Origin: Pseudomonas sp. FP453
GTDB lineage: Bacteria > Pseudomonadota > Gammaproteobacteria > Pseudomonadales > Pseudomonadaceae
Direction: 5' to 3'
Assembly: GCF_030687495.1 (NCBI RefSeq)
Contig: NZ_CP117435.1
Location: 2,608,501-2,672,500 of the forward strand
Length of the DNA stretch: 64,000 nucleotides
Part shown: positions 36,704 to 44,294 of the stretch, one piece after another
Layout of the letters: each line of letters opens with the position of its first letter
Position numbering within the stretch: the stretch's first letter is position 1
Notes under the pieces: generated by a model
What the model was told of the DNA's origin: nothing
The model's input: the letters and a program-made list of their open reading frames with translations, nothing else
The model's database searches: none
Position numbers and translations under genes: made by a program

Positions 36704-37282
36704 TTGAAAGACACTGATCCGGACGTTGAGCTGCTGGCGCGTATCGGCAACAACGAGCCTGCGGCCGTCAACGAAATGGTGACGCGCAAACTCCCGCGTT
36801 TGCTGGCGCTCGCCAGTCGGATCCTGGGGGATGCCGACGAGGCCAGGGACGTGGCCCAGGAGAGTTTCCTGCGGATCTGGCGCCAGGCGGCCAACTGGCG
36901 CGCCGGGGAGGCGCGCTTTGATACCTGGTTGCACCGGGTGGCGCTGAACCTGTGCCGGGACCGTTTGCGCCGGCGCAAGGAGCGCCCGCTGCACGAAGAT
37001 GAGGCGCTGCAACTGGCCGACACCGCGCCGTCGCCCGACGAACACCTTGAAGCCGCTGACCGCAGCGCGCGGATGGCGGCTGCGTTGGCCGCATTGCCCG
37101 AGCGCCAGCGCGAAGCCATCGTGTTGCAGTATTACCAGGAGCTGTCGAACATCGACGCCGCGGCCTTGATGGAGATCAGCGTCGAGGCACTGGAGAGTCT
37201 GCTGTCGCGGGCTCGTCGCCAGTTGCGCAATAGACTTGCCGACACACCAGGGCTTGCCCGCCCAGGAAGGGAAAAACCATGA
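36704..37282 (+). CDS. ECF-family RNA polymerase sigma factor
   Basis: 192 residues from a TTG at 36704; no ATG gives a family-like start. Region 2 (LGDADEARDVAQESFLRIWR ... RFDTWLHRVALNLCRDRLRRR) and region 4 (LPERQREAIVLQYYQELSNI, SVEALESLLSRARRQLR) are complete. It groups with sigma factors paired with small membrane regulators. Its stop overlaps the start of the next gene (ATGA), which is probably the anti-sigma partner. Confidence 0.9.
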   Translation: MKDTDPDVELLARIGNNEPAAVNEMVTRKLPRLLALASRILGDADEARDVAQESFLRIWRQAANWRAGEARFDTWLHRVALNLCRDRLRRRKERPLHEDEALQLADTAPSPDEHLEAADRSARMAAALAALPERQREAIVLQYYQELSNIDAAALMEISVEALESLLSRARRQLRNRLADTPGLARPGREKP

Positions 37283-37709
37283 CGCCCGAACGATTCGCCT
37301 ATTTGGCTGATGCTTATGGAGCCAGCCTGCATCGCTGGCCTCACGCTGAACAGGCGCCAGCCCAGGCCCTGCTCGACAGCGGCAACCCCAGCGCCCGCCA
37401 GGCCTTGCACGAGGCCGCTGGGCTGGATACGCAACTGGACGGGGCACGCCGTGCTACAGACCGATCCGGTGCTGGTCCGGCAGATTCGCCAATCCGCACC
37501 GCGACGGGCGTCATTTCTGTCGCGGCATGCCAGTTGGCTATCACCCGCCGGCCTGGTGGGCGTGGGCATTGCCGGCATCGCCGCCGGGGTTGGTGGCTTC
37601 GATGAGCGTGCCGCTGCCGATGCTGTCCTCCGAAGTGCTGCCCAGCGTCTTCGATCAGGGGGATGCGGAAGTGGTGTTTAGCGTTAACGCCGAGGAAACC
37701 GAACAATGA
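37279..37709 (+). pseudogene. Putative anti-sigma membrane protein, two frameshifts
   Basis: Repairing two one-base insertions gives about 143 residues. An extra G in GGGG at 37441-37444 breaks the frame after AGLDTQLDG, and another at 37586-37589 breaks it within the membrane helix (LVGVGIAGIAAGLVASM when corrected). The product has a cytosolic N-terminal domain, one membrane helix and a periplasmic tail ending VFSVNAEETEQ. It is coupled by ATGA overlaps to the ECF sigma gene before it and the heavy-metal-sensor-like gene after it, so an anti-sigma role is inferred from context. The insertions resemble others in this window and are probably artefacts. Confidence 0.72.
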
Positions 37710-38167
37710 CGACCAAGTCCCTTAAACCGTGGTTGGCGGTATCGGTGTTGCTCAACGTGTTTTTGATCGGTGGCGTGGGCGGTGGTCTCTACCATTGGAT
37801 GGCGACGGCCAAACCCGTCGAAGCCATGGTCAACCAGCATGGCTTGCGCCAGGCGATGTTCAAGTTGCCGCCTGATCGCCGCAGGGAACTGCGCTACCTG
37901 TTGCGGCACAATCGCGCCGACAGCCAGCCGTTGATCATGGCCGGACGCGAAGCCCGGCTTGGGGTGATCCAGCAACTGCAGGCGCCGACACTGGACCGTG
38001 ACGTATTGGTGGCTGAGTTGGCCAAGGCCCGCGCAGCCGATATGGCCTTGCGCGCGCTGGTGGACACGACGCTGGCACAGTTCGCCACTACGTTGCCCCA
38101 GGATGAGCGCCAGCAGCTCGTGGAAGCGTTGTATGTGCGCGGGCAGGCCAAGACAGGGCGAAAATGA
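37706..38167 (+). CDS. Periplasmic heavy-metal-sensor-like protein (CnrX/metal_resist type)
   Basis: 153 residues. An uncleaved N-terminal membrane anchor (WLAVSVLLNVFLIGGVGGGLYHW) is followed by a helical periplasmic domain with the family pattern LPPDRRRELRYLLRHNRADS ... AREARLGVIQQLQAPTLDRD. CnrX-like proteins sit in the periplasm and regulate an ECF sigma/anti-sigma pair. The gene order sigma, membrane regulator, CnrX-like sensor matches such a system. The signal may be metal or envelope stress; metal ligands are not obvious. Confidence 0.78.
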   Translation: MTTKSLKPWLAVSVLLNVFLIGGVGGGLYHWMATAKPVEAMVNQHGLRQAMFKLPPDRRRELRYLLRHNRADSQPLIMAGREARLGVIQQLQAPTLDRDVLVAELAKARAADMALRALVDTTLAQFATTLPQDERQQLVEALYVRGQAKTGRK

Positions 38168-38380
38168 AGGCTGCAGGTGACGGAAACGGGTGCTAGCAGT
38201 CGACTATTTCATTACAAGGTTTTGCAGTCCGATATTCACCCTCGGGGCTCCAACACGGGAGGTACAGGGGGCGCGAGGGTTGCGCTTCTGCACGCGGTGA
38301 TTGTCAGGTTACGCGCTTGTGGCGTGGGCCTCGGGGGATGTGGATACTGCGCCCTTGATGAAAACGCACAAGGTAAACAG

Positions 38381-39361
38381 ATGAACACCGTCCGTTGGGG
38401 CATGATCGGTTGTGGCAGCGTCACCGAGTTGAAGAGTGGTCCCGCTTTCTACAAAGTGCCCGGTTCAGCCTTGGTGGCTGTCATGGGGCGTCGTGAAGAG
38501 GTCGTGCGCGATTACGCCGCACGCCATGGCATTGCCCGCTTCTACACCGACGCCCACGCGCTGATCAACGACCCTGAAGTGGACGCGGTGTACATCGCCA
38601 CGCCGCCCGCCAGCCACCTTGAGTACAGCCTGATGGTGGCGGCGGCCGGCAAGCATTGCTGTGTCGAGAAACCCATGTCGATGAATGCCGAGCAAAGTGC
38701 GCTGATGCAACGCACCTTCGAGCGCGCCGGCTTGCATCTGTTCGTCGCCTACTACCGCCGCTCGCTGCCGCGTTTCCAGCAGGTGCGGGATTGGCTGCGG
38801 GAAGGGCGCATCGGCGAGTTGCGCCACCTGACCTGGACCCTGTGCAAACCGCCTGCCGCCGAAGATGCCAGCGCAGCCAACTGGCGCACTGACCCGACGA
38901 TTGCCGGTGGTGGCTATTTTGCCGACCTGGCGAGCCATGGCTTCGACCTGTTCCAGTATCTGGCGGGGGACATCATTGAAGTGGCCGGCTTTACGTCGCG
39001 CCAGGAGGGTCGTTACGCCGCCGAAGATGCAGTGACCGCCAGCTGGCGTTTCGCCTCGGGTGCACTGGGCATGGGCTGCTGGAATTTCGTCGCGGACCGC
39101 CGTGAAGATCGTGTCGAGTTGATTGGCAGCCGCGGCCGTATCGAGTTTTCAGTGTTCGACGAGCAACCGTTGCGGCTTGCAGGCGAGACAAACGAGGTGC
39201 TTGAGGTGCCTTGTCATGCCCATATCCAGTGGCATCACGTGCAGGGCATGAACGCGCATATCCGCGGTGAGGCGGAGCATCCGTCGTTGGCCATCGAGGC
39301 GTTGAAGACCGACCGGATCCTCGACAAGGTGCTACAACGTAACCCCCATCATCCCGGGTAG
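38381..39361 (+). CDS. Gfo/Idh/MocA-family oxidoreductase
   Basis: 326 residues from ATG 38381 (AAGGT upstream); longer frames lack a family-like start. The dinucleotide motif is GMIGCGSVTELKSGPAF (6-22), the catalytic segment is CCVEKPMSMNAEQS and the second domain carries GGGYFADLASHGFDLFQYL. It resembles dehydrogenases acting on sugars or 1,5-anhydro-fructose-like substrates, but neighbours give no pathway. It stands alone between an ECF operon and RNase T2. Confidence 0.88.
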   Translation: MNTVRWGMIGCGSVTELKSGPAFYKVPGSALVAVMGRREEVVRDYAARHGIARFYTDAHALINDPEVDAVYIATPPASHLEYSLMVAAAGKHCCVEKPMSMNAEQSALMQRTFERAGLHLFVAYYRRSLPRFQQVRDWLREGRIGELRHLTWTLCKPPAAEDASAANWRTDPTIAGGGYFADLASHGFDLFQYLAGDIIEVAGFTSRQEGRYAAEDAVTASWRFASGALGMGCWNFVADRREDRVELIGSRGRIEFSVFDEQPLRLAGETNEVLEVPCHAHIQWHHVQGMNAHIRGEAEHPSLAIEALKTDRILDKVLQRNPHHPG

Positions 39362-39397
39362 GCGCAATAGGGTGAGTTTTTTCAAGGAAGCCGACAA

Positions 39398-40027
39398 ATG
39401 AAATACTGGATGGTGTTGTGGCTGGTCATGGCCACAAGTGCAGCCGCCGCCCCGCGTAGCCAAGGGACGCCGGGGGAGTTTGATTTTTATGTGCTGTCGC
39501 TGTCGTGGTCACCGACGTTTTGCCTGACGCACCCGGACAACGAGCAGTGTTCGGGCAAAGGCTATGGTTTTGTGCTGCACGGTTTGTGGCCGCAGTACGC
39601 GCGGGGTGGCTGGCCGGCATCATGTGCCCCGCAGGCACGGTTGACCCGCGAGGAAATGAACAAGGGCGCGGCGCTGTTCCCGACCCGTGCGCTGCTCAAG
39701 CATGAATGGGCCAAGCATGGCACCTGTTCCGGGCTTGCGCCGTTGGACTACCTGGACAAGACCGACGAGGCGCTCGGCGTGGTCGTTATCCCGCCGCAGC
39801 TGCAGCCGTTCAATACCCCGCCTGCGTTGCCGGCCCGTGAGATCGAGGCGCTGTTTCGCGAGAGCAACCCGCGCATGGGCAACCATGGCCTGGCGGTGAT
39901 CTGCAAGGGCAAGGTGTTGTCGGAAGTGCGCGTGTGCCTGACCAAGGACCTGGCGTTCGCCGGCTGCCCGCGCAGCGTGAAGAGCACCTGCCGCGAGGGC
40001 GATATCCGCATTCCGGCCCAGCGCTAA
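39398..40027 (+). CDS. RNase T2-family ribonuclease (RNase I-like)
   Basis: 209 residues with a Sec signal peptide cut after AAAA (about 18). Both active-site blocks are present: CAS1 HGLWPQY with H61 and CAS2 KHEWAKHGTC with H102, E103 and H107. Eight cysteines are available for disulphides. It degrades RNA nonspecifically in the periplasm or outside the cell through 2',3'-cyclic phosphates. Convergent overlap of four bases with the Rrf2-type regulator gene. Confidence 0.93.
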   Translation: MKYWMVLWLVMATSAAAAPRSQGTPGEFDFYVLSLSWSPTFCLTHPDNEQCSGKGYGFVLHGLWPQYARGGWPASCAPQARLTREEMNKGAALFPTRALLKHEWAKHGTCSGLAPLDYLDKTDEALGVVVIPPQLQPFNTPPALPAREIEALFRESNPRMGNHGLAVICKGKVLSEVRVCLTKDLAFAGCPRSVKSTCREGDIRIPAQR

Positions 40028-40461
40028 GGCAGCATTGCTACACGATAGCGCTCATCGAAGTCCTCGGCCAACTGCGCCAGGCTGACATCGCCCAGGCGCT
40101 GCAACAGCAGGGCCTGGGCCTGTTCGAAGGCGTCGGTCAGGGCGGCGTTCACCGCCTGTTCCACCAGGCATTCCGGGTGGTCGGTGGACAGGCCGATGGC
40201 AAAGATCGACGGTGTGCCCAGGGCGCGGTGAATATCCAGCAAGGTGATTTCACTCAAGGGTTTGCCCAGCGTCCAGCCGCCCTGGTGGCCCTTTTCCGAG
40301 CGTACATAACCCTTCTCCTTGAGCAACCCGAGCGTGCGCCGCACGACCACCGGGTTGGTGCCGAGCATCTGTGCGATGGTCTCCGAGGTCGCGCGTTCTT
40401 CATGGCGGCCCATATGGATCAGCACGTGCAGCATGCGCGAAAGCCGGGTGTCGTTTCTCAT
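40024..40461 (-). CDS. Rrf2-family transcriptional regulator
   Basis: 145 residues from ATG 40461, behind GAGG. An N-terminal winged helix (RLSRMLHVLIHMG, SETIAQMLGTNPVVVRRTLG) and the wing KGHQGGWTLGKPLSEITLLD are typical of Rrf2. The region that holds the Fe-S cysteines in IscR/NsrR has only one Cys (HPECLVE), so an iron-sulphur cluster is unlikely. It is divergent from a thioredoxin-reductase-like gene, which it probably controls. Confidence 0.9.
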   Translation of the reverse strand: MRNDTRLSRMLHVLIHMGRHEERATSETIAQMLGTNPVVVRRTLGLLKEKGYVRSEKGHQGGWTLGKPLSEITLLDIHRALGTPSIFAIGLSTDHPECLVEQAVNAALTDAFEQAQALLLQRLGDVSLAQLAEDFDERYRVAMLP

Positions 40462-40608
40462 CAAAAAACCTCAGGGTCGATTCGCTGCGAAGTATCGTTC
40501 GTAACCTAAAAAGTTGCGAGACTTTTGACGCTGTATTTTCATGTAACTTATGGTGTGCCGTGATAGCGCAAGGACCCCCTGGCGCAGAAAAACACGGAGG
40601 CACCCATC

Positions 40609-41493
40609 ATGCTGTATGACGTCATTATCGTGGGCGGCAGTTATGCCGGCCTGTCTGCGGGCCTGCAACTGGCAAGGGCGCGGCGCAAGGTGCTGGTGAT
40701 CGATGCGGGGCAGCGACGCAACCGGTTTGCCGCGACTTCCCATGGTTTTCTCGGCCAGGACGGCCAGGCGCCCGACCTTATCGCCGCCGAGGGGCGCAGC
40801 CAACTGATGGAGTACCCGACAGTGAGCTGGGTGCAGGACAGCGTACTCAAGGCCCATGGCCAGGCGGACGGGTTTCGCGTCAGCACCCAATGCAACGGCG
40901 AATTTGACGCCCGCCGCCTGATCCTCGCGACCGGTGTGGTGGACGAGCTGCCCGCTGTCGAGGGCCTGCAGGAGCGCTGGGGCTCGCGGGTGTTCCATTG
41001 CCCCTACTGTCATGGTTATGAGCTGGAACAAGGGCGCATCGGCGTATTGGCCAGCTCCGCGCTGGCAATGCATCACGCGCTGATGCTGCCGGATTGGGGG
41101 CCGACCACGTTGTTCACCAACGGCATGTTCACCCCGGATGCCGAGCAACGGGAGCAGTTGGCGCGGCGTGGCGTCAACCGGGAAAGTGGCGCGGTGCGCC
41201 GCATCAGCGGTGAGCGTGCCGATGTGGAGCTGGAAGACGGCCGGGTTTTCAGCCTGGATGGCCTGTTCACGCTGCCGCGCACGCGAATCAGCCCGCTGGT
41301 CGAACAGTTGGGCTGCGCAAGGCTCGATGGCCCCACGGGCCCTTATGTGGACACCAACGAAACCCGCCAGACCTCCGTCCCCGGCGTGTTTGCCTGTGGC
41401 GATGCGTCCCTCGCCGCCGGTTCCGTGGCGTTGGCAGTGGCCGAAGGCGTGCGTGCCGGGGTGGGCACGCACGTGTCCTTGATCAATGGCTGA
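40609..41493 (+). CDS. Thioredoxin-reductase-like FAD/NAD(P) oxidoreductase
   Basis: 294 residues. FAD-binding GGSYAGLSAG (9-18), a redox-active disulphide CPYCHG (C131/C134), and the C-terminal FAD motif GVFACGDASLAAGSVALAVAEG. This is the small two-domain class often paired with Rrf2 or AraC regulators, reducing a disulphide or small molecule with NAD(P)H; classical thioredoxin reductase has CATCDG here. The partner thioredoxin is unknown. ACGGAGG lies upstream of the ATG, and the divergent gene encodes an Rrf2 regulator. Confidence 0.9.
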   Translation: MLYDVIIVGGSYAGLSAGLQLARARRKVLVIDAGQRRNRFAATSHGFLGQDGQAPDLIAAEGRSQLMEYPTVSWVQDSVLKAHGQADGFRVSTQCNGEFDARRLILATGVVDELPAVEGLQERWGSRVFHCPYCHGYELEQGRIGVLASSALAMHHALMLPDWGPTTLFTNGMFTPDAEQREQLARRGVNRESGAVRRISGERADVELEDGRVFSLDGLFTLPRTRISPLVEQLGCARLDGPTGPYVDTNETRQTSVPGVFACGDASLAAGSVALAVAEGVRAGVGTHVSLING

Positions 41494-42181
41494 GGTACAC
41501 CGGGCTGTCGGTGGACAGCGATGCCTTCACCCCGTGACTGGTGTCGCTGACCAGCACTTCTTCGCGGTCCTCGGCCAGGGCTTGCAGGGTCAGTGCGACC
41601 ACTTCCTGGGGCGTGCTTTTCGGCGCCTGCACCTCGGCGACCATGTCGGTGTCGATGTAGGCGGGGTGCACGCCGATGACCAGGGTGCCCTGTGCGCGCA
41701 ACTCGCCGCGCAGGCCGTTGGTCAAGCCCCACTGGGCGGACTTGGACGTGCTGTAGCCACCCGTCCCCGGCGGGCTCAGCCAGCTCAGTACCGAGAGGAC
41801 GTTGATCAGCGCGCCGCCGCCCTGGCCGGCAAGGATCGGTGCGAACGCGCGGCTTACGCGCAAGGTGCCAAAGGTGTTCACGTCAAAGTGCTGCTGCAGG
41901 TTCTCGACACTGTCTTCGGCCAGCAACGAGCCGTACTGGAGAAAGCCCGCGTTGTTGATCACCACGCTGACGTCGCGGCACTGCTGCGCGGCGTGCTGCA
42001 CGCTGGCGGCGTCGGTGATGTCCAGGGCGATCGGCGTGCTGCCTGGAATGTCCACGCTGGCAGGGTTGCGCGCGCCGGCGTAGACCTTGGCCGCGCCGGC
42101 TTCGAGCAGCGCAGTGACGAACGCTTTGCCCAGGCCACGATTGGCGCCGGTGACCAGTACCACTTTTCCACGAATGTCCAT
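41483..42181 (-). CDS. SDR-family short-chain dehydrogenase
   Basis: 232 residues from ATG 42181, behind GTGGAG. The NAD(P) motif VLVTGANRGLGKA (8-20), NNAGFL (about 83) and the catalytic S-Y-K set (SVLSWLSPPGTGGYSTSKSA) are present. It reduces an unknown carbonyl compound. It is divergent from an HxlR regulator, a common pair in which the regulator responds to reactive electrophiles. Its 3' end overlaps the convergent oxidoreductase gene by 11 bases. Confidence 0.92.
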   Translation of the reverse strand: MDIRGKVVLVTGANRGLGKAFVTALLEAGAAKVYAGARNPASVDIPGSTPIALDITDAASVQHAAQQCRDVSVVINNAGFLQYGSLLAEDSVENLQQHFDVNTFGTLRVSRAFAPILAGQGGGALINVLSVLSWLSPPGTGGYSTSKSAQWGLTNGLRGELRAQGTLVIGVHPAYIDTDMVAEVQAPKSTPQEVVALTLQALAEDREEVLVSDTSHGVKASLSTDSPVYLSH

Positions 42182-42246
42182 GCTGAACTCCACGCTGCGA
42201 ATTAGGTTTAATGATGAAACCGTTTTTATCCTGAGCGTACTGGTCC

Positions 42247-42252
42247 TATAAT
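42247..42252 (+). promoter_or_regulatory. TATAAT -10 box of the HxlR gene
   Basis: A consensus TATAAT lies 35 bases before the HxlR ATG in the divergent gap with the SDR gene. The matching -35 region is weak (TTTTAT), as expected for a regulated promoter. Confidence 0.5.
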
Positions 42253-42287
42253 GCAACCATATTTTCCCGACGGCCGGAGGCCCGACA

Positions 42288-42722
42288 ATGAAACGCAAAT
42301 GCCTGGAAGGCGATGGCTGCCCGGTGGCTCGCGCCCTGGACGTGGTGGGCGACTGGTGGACGTTGCTGATAATCCGCGACGCGTTTGCCGGCGTGACGCG
42401 TTTCGGTGATTTTCAGAAGCACCTGGGCGTGGCCAAAAATATTCTGGCCACGCGGCTCAAGGACATGGTCGAGCAAGGCTTGCTGCAAACCCTTGAAGTC
42501 GGCGCGCGCAGCGAGTACCAGCTGACCGACAAGGGCCGTGCGCTGATGCCGGTACTGGTGACCCTGGCGCAATGGGGCGAGGCCCACACCGAACCTGAGT
42601 GGGGCGGTACGCGGCTACTGGATGCGCGCTCGCTCAAACCGTTGCGCAAGGTTGAGATCCTGTCCGAGGATGGCCGGGTACTAGGTCTCGACGATATCGT
42701 CACCCAGGTGCCAGCGCCTTAG
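42288..42722 (+). CDS. HxlR-family transcriptional regulator
   Basis: 144 residues with the HxlR signature: CPVARALDVVGDWWTLLIIR, then FGDFQKHLGVAKNILATRLK and the wing SEYQLTDKGRALMPVL. An N-terminal cysteine (C5 and C11; CLEGDGCPVARAL) is in the position used for redox or electrophile sensing in HypR/YodB-type members. Probably controls the divergent SDR gene. A hairpin terminator follows its stop. Confidence 0.93.
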   Translation: MKRKCLEGDGCPVARALDVVGDWWTLLIIRDAFAGVTRFGDFQKHLGVAKNILATRLKDMVEQGLLQTLEVGARSEYQLTDKGRALMPVLVTLAQWGEAHTEPEWGGTRLLDARSLKPLRKVEILSEDGRVLGLDDIVTQVPAP

Positions 42723-42727
42723 ACGTG

Positions 42728-42748
42728 AATGCCCCGAGGGGCATTTTG
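42728..42748 (+). terminator. Hairpin terminator after the HxlR gene
   Basis: AATGCCCC and GGGGCATT are inverted around a tiny loop, followed by TTTG. The loop is very short, so the outer base pairs of the GC stem would open; still a probable terminator. Confidence 0.6.
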
Positions 42749-42818
42749 TGCAATACCGCCCGTGACGCGCCCTTTACCGTGACGCCATCTTCTGCGTCAT
42801 GACAAAAAGGGAATCGCA

Positions 42819-43406
42819 ATGAGCTTGATCATCTCCATGGCCGCCTTCGCCCTGGCCACCTCTATCACGCCGGGACCGGTCAACGTGGTCGCCCTGAGTA
42901 CCGGGGCGCGCTTCGGTTTCGCCGCCAGCCAGAAACACGTGTTTGGCGCCGCTGCGGGTTTTACCTTGCTGCTGGTGTTGATCGGCTTGGGGCTGCATGA
43001 AGTACTGGTGCGTTGGCCGCTGTTGACGCAGTTGATCCAGTGGGGCGGGGTCGCCTTCCTGCTGTACATGGCCTGGAAGCTGGCGATGGACGATGGCCGG
43101 CTCAATGCCGAGGGCCGCGCCACGGCACCCTCGATGCTCTATGGCGCGATCATGCAATGGCTCAACCCCAAGGCCTGGCTGGCGTGTGTGGCCGGGATGG
43201 GCTTGTTTGTCGCAGATGGCGACGCGCGCCAGGTGTGGCTGTTTGCGGCGCTCTATCTGGTGATCTGCTACCTGTCAGTGGCGTGCTGGGCCTATGCCGG
43301 CACCTTCCTGCGTCGCTACCTGGATAACCCTCAGGGTGTGCGTGTGTTCAACCGCTCAATGGCCGCGTTGCTGGTGGCCAGTGTGGGTTATTTGCTGATG
43401 GCTTGA
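42819..43406 (+). CDS. LysE-family amino-acid/metabolite exporter
   Basis: 195 residues with five or six membrane helices and the family start MSLIISMAAFALATSITPGP, then VNVVALSTGARFGF (RhtB/LysE signature PGPxxxxV). The conserved NPKAWLACVAGMG segment lies near 115. An inner-membrane exporter of amino acids or related compounds. Its last 59 bases overlap the convergent AraC-type regulator gene, which may control it. Confidence 0.9.
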   Translation: MSLIISMAAFALATSITPGPVNVVALSTGARFGFAASQKHVFGAAAGFTLLLVLIGLGLHEVLVRWPLLTQLIQWGGVAFLLYMAWKLAMDDGRLNAEGRATAPSMLYGAIMQWLNPKAWLACVAGMGLFVADGDARQVWLFAALYLVICYLSVACWAYAGTFLRRYLDNPQGVRVFNRSMAALLVASVGYLLMA

Positions 43407-44232
43407 GCACGTCGCGGTACTGCCCGGGCGTCGCGGCGAAATGCTGTTTGAAGGCCCGTTGGAAATGCGCCTGGTCGGCAAACCCTGCGGCCAGGGCCAC
43501 ATCGGCGATCAACTCGCCCTGGCGCAGTTGCGTGCGGGCAAACTGGATGCGCTGGTTCACCAGAAAAGCGTGGGGCGTGAACCCGTAGTACTGCTTGAAC
43601 GCGCGGATCAGGTAAGACGGCGACAGCTCGGCGGCGAGGCAGATGTCCTCCAGTTTCAAGGCTTGGGTGCACTGCGCGCGGATGTATTCGGCGGCCCGTT
43701 CCAGCTTGTGGTTGACCTCGCGCAACGGCGCTTCGGCGGGGTTGAGGCGCTGTTGGACTTCACTGAAGTAACTCACCAGCGCGCTCTGTTTATGCAGGTG
43801 TTCGGCATGCTCGTCCACCAGGATCGCGTACAGTTCGAGCAGGCCGTCGTACAGCACCGGATCACGGGTGTAGGGCGTACTGAACGCTCGGTAGCCCTGA
43901 TCGGTACTGAAACCCAACTGGTACTGCAGGTCGGTCAGCCAGGGCGTATCGAGGTACAGCATCTGATAGGACCAGTGCTCATTCTGGATCGGGTTGCACG
44001 CGTGCACATCGCCGGGGTTCATCAGCACCACCGTGCCGGCGCTGATCTCAAACGTCTCGACACCATAGTGGTAGTAGCTGCGCCCGTGGGTCACCGCGCC
44101 GATGGAAAAATGCTCATGGGCGTGCCGGGTATAGGTGACCTTGCGTCCGTCGGCGATGGTGCGCGCCTCGATAAACGGCAGCGCCGCATCACGCCAGAAA
44201 CAGGGGGCCGCCGGGCTTGCGGGCGAGGACAT
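43348..44232 (-). CDS. AraC-family regulator with cupin sensor domain
   Basis: 294 residues from ATG 44232. The N-terminal AraC-binding cupin (about 20-160; YTRHAHEHFSIGAVTHGRSY, VLMNPGDVHACNP) precedes two helix-turn-helices (about 185-280; LKLEDICLAAELSPSYLIRA, IADVALAAGFADQAHFQRAF). This class often regulates LysE-type exporters. The 3' end overlaps the LysE gene by 59 bases on the opposite strand, so both transcripts would be mutually antisense there. Confidence 0.92.
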   Translation of the reverse strand: MSSPASPAAPCFWRDAALPFIEARTIADGRKVTYTRHAHEHFSIGAVTHGRSYYHYGVETFEISAGTVVLMNPGDVHACNPIQNEHWSYQMLYLDTPWLTDLQYQLGFSTDQGYRAFSTPYTRDPVLYDGLLELYAILVDEHAEHLHKQSALVSYFSEVQQRLNPAEAPLREVNHKLERAAEYIRAQCTQALKLEDICLAAELSPSYLIRAFKQYYGFTPHAFLVNQRIQFARTQLRQGELIADVALAAGFADQAHFQRAFKQHFAATPGQYRDVLKPSANNPHWPPATRPLSG

Positions 44233-44294
44233 GGCGCAGTGCTCCAAAAGAACCAGTGCGTAGACTCATCTATAACCGGCCGTTGTTCAAGGCT

